Assembly: GCF_001583495.1 (NCBI RefSeq)
Contig: NZ_LQAQ01000098.1
Span: 1 to 64,000 of the forward strand
Direction: 5' to 3'
DNA from: Flammeovirga sp. SJP92
Lineage (GTDB): Bacteria > Bacteroidota > Bacteroidia > Cytophagales > Flammeovirgaceae
Length of the DNA stretch: 64,000 nt
Within the stretch, counting starts at the first letter, position 1. Every line of letters starts with the position of its first letter. Of the stretch, positions 18,645 through 26,300 are shown one piece after another. Under the pieces are notes generated by a model. The model was not told where the DNA came from and did no database searches. It saw nothing but the letters and a program-made list of their open reading frames with translations. Position numbers and translations under genes: made by a program.

Positions 18645-19265
18645 ATGAAACATTATACGCTCTCAGACCAAGAATTAATTGCACAATACCTTAATGGTAG
18701 TGAAGCTGCCTTTGAACAGTTATTGAACAAGTATAAGAATAAGCTATTTACTAGCATCTTATTAATCGTAAAAGATGAGTATGTAGCCGAAGACTTATTG
18801 CAAGATACGTTCATTAAGGCAATAAAAATGATTCGAGCTGGGAAATATAATGAGGAAGGCAAGTTTATGCCATGGATCTCTCGTATTGCTCATAATATGG
18901 CAATCGATTATTTCCGTAAGCAGAAGCGTTATCCTACCATCATCATGGAAGATGGAAGTAGTGTTTTTGATACTTTAGATTTTTCTGAAACTTCAATTGA
19001 AGACCAAAGAATCTTACTAGAAACACAAACTAACGTAAGAAACCTTGTAGACCGTTTGCCTGATACGCAAAGAGAAGTTCTTGTAATGCGTCACTACATG
19101 GAAATGAGTTTTCAAGAAATTGCTGATTCTACAGATGTAAGTATTAATACAGCATTAGGTAGAATGCGTTATGCCCTCATCAACCTTCGTAAAATGATGG
19201 AGCAACAAAGCGAAAATTCCAATAATGCAGTTAGACAAAAAACATCTAAACAAAGAGTGTTCTAA
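18645..19265 (+). CDS. ECF-type RNA polymerase sigma factor
   Basis: A 206-residue sigma-70 family protein of the ECF group. Region 2 spans about 8-90 (DQELIAQYLNGSEAAFEQLL, then EDLLQDTFIKAI and WISRIAHNMAIDYFRKQKR), the core-binding and -10-recognising part. Region 4 spans about 130-190 (LPDTQREVLVMRHYMEMSFQ then EIADSTDVSINTALGRMRYA), the -35-recognising helix-turn-helix. Regions 1.1 and 3 are absent. A short hydrophilic tail follows. Instead of a membrane anti-sigma gene it is followed by an overlapping 87-codon gene. The target regulon is unknown. Confidence 0.92.
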   Translation: MKHYTLSDQELIAQYLNGSEAAFEQLLNKYKNKLFTSILLIVKDEYVAEDLLQDTFIKAIKMIRAGKYNEEGKFMPWISRIAHNMAIDYFRKQKRYPTIIMEDGSSVFDTLDFSETSIEDQRILLETQTNVRNLVDRLPDTQREVLVMRHYMEMSFQEIADSTDVSINTALGRMRYALINLRKMMEQQSENSNNAVRQKTSKQRVF

Positions 19266-19488
19266 TAAAGTACTAAGTTGGCTTTACAGAGACACATCTT
19301 ACACTACTCTAAGTGAAGAAGATAAAGAATTTATACTTGATGATAGTAGTTGTGAGGCGTTTTTGATTAATGGTGTCAAGGTAAAAGCAGCACTAAACCG
19401 AATTAATGAAAAACCTAGTCAGAGGACTATAAAAAATATTATGGACTATGCAAAAAAAGCAATAGACCAAGAAGATTCTTCGAACTGA
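19225..19488 (+). CDS. Small soluble protein overlapping the ECF sigma gene
   Basis: An 87-residue protein in a different frame whose first 41 bases overlap the end of the sigma-factor gene. No other in-frame start exists until the last 15 codons, so the overlap is forced. It is hydrophilic, lacks a signal or transmembrane helix, has two cysteines, and its C-terminal half (ALNRINEKPSQRTIKNIMDY then AKK) is predicted helical. Similar short proteins follow this type of sigma gene in related Cytophagales, as far as I recall. Tight coupling suggests a sigma-binding regulator, which is inference. A strong terminator follows. Confidence 0.65.
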   Translation: MQLDKKHLNKECSNKVLSWLYRDTSYTTLSEEDKEFILDDSSCEAFLINGVKVKAALNRINEKPSQRTIKNIMDYAKKAIDQEDSSN

Positions 19489-19505
19489 TAAACTAAATGG
19501 CTCTT

Positions 19506-19540
19506 AAAGAAAGGTTACCGAATGGTGGCCTTTCTTTTTT
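19506..19540 (+). terminator. Terminator of the sigma / 87-residue unit
   Basis: AAAGAAAGG (19506-19514) pairs with CCTTTCTTT (19529-19537), followed by a T-run reaching 19540. Confidence 0.88.
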
Positions 19541-19593
19541 CTTTCATATTTTCTAAGAAGCCTTTTTCTTTTTGAAACAAAATTCATCCAAAC

Positions 19594-19637
19594 AAAAAAA
19601 AGAGACTGCCTTCTATGTTAAAGAAGACAATCCCTTT
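19594..19637 (-). terminator. Terminator of the sigma / anti-sigma operon
   Basis: In the minus-strand RNA, the complements of 19622-19637 and 19599-19614 form a 16-bp stem with three G-U pairs and a 7-nt loop. The stem is followed by a U-run (complement of A's from 19594). Confidence 0.85.
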
Positions 19638-19660
19638 ATCTATTCCAATTCAATTTTGTG

Positions 19661-20737
19661 CTAGATGATATTATATTTGATACCCATACTAATCATATAG
19701 TTCTTCGACATTGCTGATACATTGGTATCCTTACTGAGGTCATTTAATGAAACGCCATACGACGTTCCCAATGATAATGCAGTTTTAGGAGAAACTTGAT
19801 AACTCAATTCTGCTCCTAACTGCCCAGTTACATTAACAGATTGATCCATAATGCTATCTGATACATTGTCAGTACTGCTTTGGTCTACAATCATATTAGT
19901 TACTAATGCTGTGTGCACTGCTAGTCTTAACTTTTTCTTTTCCAATGCATATCCTACTTTCACAGGAACCGAAACTACCTTCTGATTCAATTCCCCCAGC
20001 TCTGTCAATCCTGTTTTATAGGTATAATCAGCATACTTTACGCCAGCCTCTACAAAGAAACCTTTTTCAAATTGAATTCCAGCATTAACACCAACAGTAG
20101 GTGAAACGGCAGTCTGTGAAACCACTCGATCATTTACTTTGATATTTGGATCAAGACGAGACATCCCCACTTCTGCACTAACATAGTAGTTTTTATTTCT
20201 CTTTTGTTTTGACGCTGGAACTGCTTTATTTCTTTTTACAATTCCTAACTCCGAGAATTGCTCTTCTACTTCCACCTCAATTTCAGTTTCTGGCTCAATT
20301 TGAGATAAATGTATTGGAGGTAATTCCTTCTCTTCTTCGTGAGTTAAAAATGGCATGGGCGGTGGCATATTTACTGCAACCTTTTTTATTCTTGGTAAAA
20401 TATGTTTATCCAAGACACTCACTGCTTTAATGGCGTCTGCTTCATATAATGAAGGTGAAACCATAGAAGCTGTATTTACATTTTTTCCATCAAAATCAGA
20501 TCCGATTGATAAAGAATGAGGAGTTTCATATTTGACTAAGAAACTCGTTAATAATCCTACAGTAATTAAAGCAGCTACTGATCTAAGAAAGGTAAAGTGA
20601 TTCTTTTTTTGGTTAATCTGATCGACTTCGGCTTCAATGTCATCCCATAATCCTTCCGGAGGAGACATTTGTTCATCTTGAAAAGCATCTTTCCAGAAGT
20701 TTTCAAAATCTCCTCTGTTATCCTCTTTCCATTGCAT
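19661..20737 (-). CDS. Predicted dual-membrane anti-sigma factor (cytoplasmic domain, TM helix, outer-membrane barrel)
   Basis: A 358-residue protein overlapping the end of its sigma gene by 20 bases. Residues 1-48 are cytoplasmic and contain FWKDAFQDEQMSPPEGLWDD, a PPEGLW-type element typical of Bacteroidota anti-sigma N-termini. Residues 50-68 form one transmembrane helix. Residues 70-182 are a disordered, Pro/Glu-rich linker long enough to cross the periplasm. Residues 183-358 are a repeating amphipathic beta-strand domain of the outer-membrane beta-barrel type (NYYVSAEVGMSRL at the start, MISMGIKYNII at the end). There is no signal peptide. This matches the dual membrane-spanning anti-sigma (Dma) family reported in Bacteroides thetaiotaomicron. 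It probably senses outer-membrane state and holds the upstream sigma factor inactive. Confidence 0.78.
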   Translation of the reverse strand: MQWKEDNRGDFENFWKDAFQDEQMSPPEGLWDDIEAEVDQINQKKNHFTFLRSVAALITVGLLTSFLVKYETPHSLSIGSDFDGKNVNTASMVSPSLYEADAIKAVSVLDKHILPRIKKVAVNMPPPMPFLTHEEEKELPPIHLSQIEPETEIEVEVEEQFSELGIVKRNKAVPASKQKRNKNYYVSAEVGMSRLDPNIKVNDRVVSQTAVSPTVGVNAGIQFEKGFFVEAGVKYADYTYKTGLTELGELNQKVVSVPVKVGYALEKKKLRLAVHTALVTNMIVDQSSTDNVSDSIMDQSVNVTGQLGAELSYQVSPKTALSLGTSYGVSLNDLSKDTNVSAMSKNYMISMGIKYNII

Positions 20738-21278
20738 AGTAATTTCTTTCTAGTTGTGATTCTTCAATCATTTCCTTCAAAAGTTTTCGTGCTCTCGAAA
20801 ACTGAGATTTCGATGTTCCTTCTGTAACACCTGTCATCTCCGCTATTTCTTTATGCTTATATCCTTCAATAGCGTATAAGTTAAAGATAACACGACAACC
20901 GTCAGGAAGTTTTTGTAACAATGATAATAATTCCTGGAAGCTATAATCTGAAAGTGCAACTGCTTCCTCTTTTAAATCATACATATCATTTACATCCATC
21001 ATAGGATATAAATATAATTTTGAACGCTGATAATTGATGGCCGTATTGACTACAATTCTTCGCATCCAATGTTTTAAAGAAGATTCATTTCTAAAGGAAT
21101 CAATCTTCTTGAATATTTTCACAAAAGATTCTTGCAAAATATCTCTAGCATCTTCCTCGGTTCTTGAATATCGACATGCAACGGCCATCAACACTCCACT
21201 GTATTGTTCGTATAATTTACGTTGCATTTTTTTGTCTCCGACTTTACAACCTTGGATTAATTCTTCATCTCTTAACAT
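20718..21278 (-). CDS. ECF-type sigma factor paired with the dual-membrane anti-sigma
   Basis: A 186-residue ECF sigma factor. Region 2 covers about 5-85 (EELIQGCKVGDKKMQRKLYE, EEDARDILQESFVKIF, LKHWMRRIVVNTAINYQR). Region 4 covers about 118-172 (LPDGCRVIFNLYAIEGYKHK then EIAEMTGVTEGTSKSQFSRA). The last seven codons overlap the start of the anti-sigma gene, so both are made together, the normal arrangement for a sigma/anti-sigma pair. No -33/-7 promoter was found upstream, consistent with possible autoregulation from its own promoter (inference). Confidence 0.92.
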   Translation of the reverse strand: MLRDEELIQGCKVGDKKMQRKLYEQYSGVLMAVACRYSRTEEDARDILQESFVKIFKKIDSFRNESSLKHWMRRIVVNTAINYQRSKLYLYPMMDVNDMYDLKEEAVALSDYSFQELLSLLQKLPDGCRVIFNLYAIEGYKHKEIAEMTGVTEGTSKSQFSRARKLLKEMIEESQLERNYYAMERG

Positions 21279-21621
21279 GATGGATTAAGTTAAGTTTAAA
21301 CTACCCTATCGCAGTATAAAAAAATCAATATTACAGCTACTACATGATGCAAGACGTTTCTTACTTAATTTGACACTATCAAGTAGTTTAACTGTTTCAC
21401 CTTAAGTCAATTGTGTCGCAAGCATTGACTAATGCTCACTATTATAGACACATAAAATGTAAAAATTGAATAGAGGTTTATGATGTTGAAGGTATATAAA
21501 TTTTATTATATACTGATTATTAGGTAGTTATATTTTAAATAATTTCACACCAGTTCTTAATTGATTCTAAAAAAAGACTTAATCTATCTTAAAAAGGAAT
21601 GTATTTGTTAATTAGTTTAAA
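21279..21621. other. Intergenic region upstream of the ECF sigma gene
   Basis: 343 bp between two minus-strand units. It contains the sigma operon's promoter, which I could not identify by the primary consensus, and a short 6-bp palindrome AGCATT-gact-AATGCT (21421-21436). No strong terminator for the Omp85 gene could be seen. Confidence 0.5.
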
Positions 21622-23379
21622 CTAGAATTTTCCTATAAAACCAAAGTGGATTTTAGCTAATTGGGTTGTAAATGGAATGTTATTCGTTCTTCCTAGTGCA
21701 TAAGCTATAGAGAATTCTCCTGACGCTGTTGAAATATTCACACCTGCTCCCACACCCACTGGAAAGTCCCATTCTTCTTCTAATCCTGTTACTCCAATGT
21801 CAGTAAAAAGGAATAAAAAGGATTGATCTCCCATATTGACTCTAGGCTCAAACGTGATATAAGAATATCGGTCTACAAACAGTTCCCCTTCATTAAAACC
21901 TCTTATAGACCTAAAGCCTCCCAATCTAAACAACTCATTTTTAAATAAGTTATCTCCAAGCATTTGAGCACCTTTTAATTTTAAATACCCTTCTAGCCAT
22001 TTTGTAATGCCAAAGTAATATTCTGTTTCTAATTGCCACTGAAGTAAGGAAGAGTTTTGAGGAATTCCATCATATACTTCAGAAGGTAAAGCAGGGTTAA
22101 AGATGATATTTCGTTGACCGCCTGTAAACTTGATTTCATACCTCCAGCCTCTACGAGGTGAGATAGGATTGTCTAAGTTCTGCCATTTATAACCTATGGA
22201 GTAAAGAATAGACTGTGTGTCATTTAATGTATCCACATCATTTTCATTCAGTTCTCTTAATATTCTGCTTGACTCCCAGGTTGCTCCTAAACTTAAACTA
22301 GCTCTAGTAGATACTCTTTTTTTAATTTGAATACTGTTGTCAACCTTCAAAAACGTTGAATCCTGCTGTTGAATATTAATATTGTAAGCAAAATCAATCG
22401 TTGATCTGAACAATCTTGGATGTTCATAAGTGGCATTGAACCACTGAGAATCATTATCAGGCCTTTTCCAGTCAATAAAAAAGCGCTTTCCTGTTCCAAA
22501 TGGATTCCAAAGATCCAGTAAAACCTGTCCTGTTATTAATAATTCTCCTTCATTCTGTCCATTGGGTGCCATTCCCAACATACCATCTGCTCTGCTTGCT
22601 TTTCTTTTCTCTAATGGGATCTCTACCATTGCTTTACCATATTCAAAAACAACATCAGGTTTTTGTTTCAATTTTAGGTAAGGTGTTTCCTCTAAAATAA
22701 CAGTTGCTTTATCTACATTTCTTTGCCTGAATGTTTCTCCTTTTTCTAAGCCTAAGTAAGCTTCAAAAAACTTTTTATGCACTCCTAATGGAGCATTTCT
22801 TTTTACAATCAAAGTATCTAAAACTACTTCGTCACCAAGATTTACATTAAGGATACCTGATAAATTACTACCATCAAAAAATATAGAATCAATATTGATA
22901 GAAGTAAAAGGATAACCTTGATTTTCGTAATAAGAAACTACTTGTTCTTTTGCTGTATCAAGGTCTTTTAATTTTACCCATTTTTCTTTTGAATTACCTC
23001 TCCAATACTTTCCTTTTAAAATTTGTGGATTGACAGATTTGATATCAATTCTTATTTCTTCTGATCTTGGTCCTAAAAATACTTTATTGATGTAGGTAGT
23101 GTTCTCAATAAAAGCTGTATCAATTGAAGCCATAAAATAACCTTCATCTCTCCAAAAATAAAGAAGGCTTTCACTATATGCTTTACATTCTTCAATTGAA
23201 TTAAAGGTACTTGGTTCTTTTTGAAAAGGTTTATTTTGAGGTTCATCCACAAAATGAATATGAACTTCATACACAGGAGTTTGTCCCCACAAAACAGTCT
23301 GAAAAAGCAAAAGTAGAGTACTCAAAAAGAATACTCTACTTTGCCAATAAGATATTATATGTTTTATTTTTTTATTCAA
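21622..23379 (-). CDS. Omp85-family outer-membrane protein (BamA/TamA-like)
   Basis: A 585-residue outer-membrane barrel protein. A signal sequence with a long hydrophobic core (about 15-32) is followed by a periplasmic part with POTRA-like domains (about 35-245, for example TAKEQVVSYYENQGYPFTSI). The surface-antigen barrel spans about 255-585. The conserved loop-6 motif is present as RLGGFRSIRGFNEGE, and the C terminus FGFIGKF ends in Phe as expected for a beta-signal. It is shorter than BamA (about 750-850), closer to TamA-like proteins with few POTRAs. Its start overlaps the end of the alpha-2-macroglobulin gene by 8 bases. The cargo could be that protein's pathway or an unrelated outer-membrane substrate. 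Confidence 0.85.
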   Translation of the reverse strand: MNKKIKHIISYWQSRVFFLSTLLLLFQTVLWGQTPVYEVHIHFVDEPQNKPFQKEPSTFNSIEECKAYSESLLYFWRDEGYFMASIDTAFIENTTYINKVFLGPRSEEIRIDIKSVNPQILKGKYWRGNSKEKWVKLKDLDTAKEQVVSYYENQGYPFTSINIDSIFFDGSNLSGILNVNLGDEVVLDTLIVKRNAPLGVHKKFFEAYLGLEKGETFRQRNVDKATVILEETPYLKLKQKPDVVFEYGKAMVEIPLEKRKASRADGMLGMAPNGQNEGELLITGQVLLDLWNPFGTGKRFFIDWKRPDNDSQWFNATYEHPRLFRSTIDFAYNINIQQQDSTFLKVDNSIQIKKRVSTRASLSLGATWESSRILRELNENDVDTLNDTQSILYSIGYKWQNLDNPISPRRGWRYEIKFTGGQRNIIFNPALPSEVYDGIPQNSSLLQWQLETEYYFGITKWLEGYLKLKGAQMLGDNLFKNELFRLGGFRSIRGFNEGELFVDRYSYITFEPRVNMGDQSFLFLFTDIGVTGLEEEWDFPVGVGAGVNISTASGEFSIAYALGRTNNIPFTTQLAKIHFGFIGKF

Positions 23380-26300
23380 CCACTATTGTTTTTGCTCCAT
23401 GATAAGAACGGTATTCACCGTTGTACATTGCATCTGCACTTATCGGGCCTACTTTGAATTTACCTTTGCTTACTGCTCTTACAACATAGAAGTATGTTTT
23501 TGGTTTTGACGTTGCTGTCACAAAGAAGTTAACACGATCATCTCTGAAATCAACATGCTGAGGTGTAGACGCTTTGTCTCTTGTCCACTTTACGCCTGGA
23601 ACAGCACCTAAACGAGGGTTTTCAATTTCAAAACCTGCTGGAAGCATATCTGTAACTACTACATTCTCAATCTTCTTCAAATCCGCTTCTAAAGTAACTC
23701 CTACAATAATTAAATCGTTTTGCATAAACTGATCTGAAGTAATTGTCTGCCCTTCACGATTATAATAAGTTCTTCTTACTTTCAAGCCTTTATCCTCTTC
23801 TGGATATTCACCTGATGCATTCAAACCTTCCAGTTCTGCAAAATAATATAACTCTCCATTTCCAGAAGCCGCAATATTCACTTGTTTGCCTAGCACTTCT
23901 TTAGTAAGTATCAAGTCATCGTTATCAAAACTTCCAACATTACTTCCTCCTACTTTTACAGAAGCTTTAACATCTTGAGAATTTGCCTTCTTCACTAATT
24001 TTCCTAATACAAGCAAACTAAATGCTCTTTCTTGTGTTGACATCCAACTTTCAGCTTTCATACTTTCTGTCAAATGCCTTGCTACTGTACCTACTTGTGC
24101 ATTTTTAGGATCTGTACCTAAAAGAGCATTCAATACCAATGCCTGATCTCTAATATAAGAAGAGAAACTTCCTCCGAATTCTTTTTCAGCTTTATCCATA
24201 TTCAGCTTATTTGGTAAAAGAAGGCGATATGTTTTGCGGTCACCTGCTCTTAAGTAAGTAGCAGCAAGAATATATTTTGAATTTCTAGGAATCAAATTCT
24301 GATTTTGCTTGTAGTAATTCATAGTAGCAATATCTGCTTTTCCTGCCTCTGCTAAGATATAAAGTGAATAGAAAACTGTTTTACTCGCTGCTTTTTCAAC
24401 GATTCTGCTGTTATTACTGTAATAATAATAATCACGAGTACTTTTCTTCTTTACTTTCTTACTCAAGTAATCCAAAAGCTTATCCAATGTTCTTTGATTT
24501 ACTTGATAACCGTTTTTCTGAGCTTCCATTAAGAAATGAGCCGCATAAGCAGATCCCCAGAAGCTTTCATAGCTTCCGCCTTGCCAATATGTTAATGCAC
24601 CGTTGTAAATCTGCATACTTTGAAGCTTTCTGATTGCCTCATTGATATTGTAATCTACACTTCCTTCACTCACATCTTTTGACATTTTTGAAGAAAGATC
24701 ACCTAAATACAATTGAGGGAATACAGCTGATACAGTTTGCTCAACGCAACCATATGGATATCTTACCAAGTAATTTAAATCTTCGGCAAACTCAAGCATT
24801 GGTGATTTACTCAACCAAAGTTTACCTTTTACTGAAGAGCTGATATAATCTTTCTTCAAATCTACATTTTTATTACTTCCAGCCTTAACAACTCCTGCAG
24901 ATGTTGACTTCAATAATGAAGTTACAGGTCTTACATTCAGATTTGTTTTTGAAATAAAATCTTCACCGTTAGCATTAGCTACAATCACAACTTTTCCTTC
25001 ACCAATTTCTTGTGCGGCAGTAAGCTTGAATGAAACTCTCTTTTCTGAGTTGGCAGGAATTGTCACTGTTTCCAGCTGAGACTGATTGACAGTTAATGCT
25101 CCTGAAACATCCACTTTTGTTTTTACCTTCAACTCTTTATCAGTGGTGTTAGTCATCATTACACTTGCATCATTCACATCAGAAGGACTTAAGAATCTAG
25201 GTAACGAAGTGCTGACCACCAACGGATCTTTCACCTTCATTCTAGCTTCTGCAGATCCAAATGCTTTTTGCTTATTGGCCACTGCCATAATTCTCAACTC
25301 ACCTGAAAACTCAGGAATATCAATTTTGAATTTTGCTTTTCCATCAGAATCTGTTTTCAAAGTTCCACTCCAGAAAGCCACTAAATTCACTCTGTTATTC
25401 ACCATTGGGTTTGCTCTCGCACCAAGGTTAGCCATGTCAGAACCGAAGCTATTTGCTTGTTGTTTGAATTGCATCACCAATGGGTAAACATCATAAGTTT
25501 TTACACCTAACGCTCTGTCTTGGTAGAAGTAGTTGAAAGGATTTGGTGTTTTGTAATTCTTGATTTGAAGAATACCTTCATCCACTACAGCAATTGTCAT
25601 TTCAATGTTTTTCTCACCATTTTCAGCAACTACCTCAATTTCCTGTGTTTTATTAGATCTACTTTCCTTAGGAGCATTAATTTTCAAATCTAATCTCGAT
25701 TCAGCGGATTCTACTTTCACCGAAGTAAAACCATGTGCAACTGTCAATGGAAGAGCATTATCTTTTGCTCCTTTTATTAAAGTTGCAGTCACAAAAATGT
25801 TTGGAAGATATCTGTCTTCAATAGGTAATTCTAATGACGCAGACTGCTCATCAGTATCTAACTCATAATGAGATAATACATCATCTTGCTCAACTGTTAC
25901 TAATAATTTTCCTTTGAAAGGTGTCTTAAATAATAACTTGGCTTTATCTCCAACTTTATATCTCGGTTGTTCTGCTTCAATAGTTACTCTACCTTCTTTA
26001 TCTACTTGGAAGGCATTGCTTGAAGTCATACCCCAACCGTACGCATAGTATCTTTTTGAAATATAAGTTTTAGCTTCTGGAAGTCGAATTCTTACTTCAT
26101 ACTCACCTGAAGCTTCTGGAAGGAAATCAAATGTTGTATTTTTACCACTCAAAGTAATCATAGTCTTCTCTAAAGGAATCTCCTTTTTACGAGAAACATA
26201 GCGGTACCTTCCATTATAAGTGCTCTCCATCACAGATTGCCATTCATAGCGTACCAATTCCACTTCTGCTTTGACACCACTTTTTACTTTTCTATTCTTA

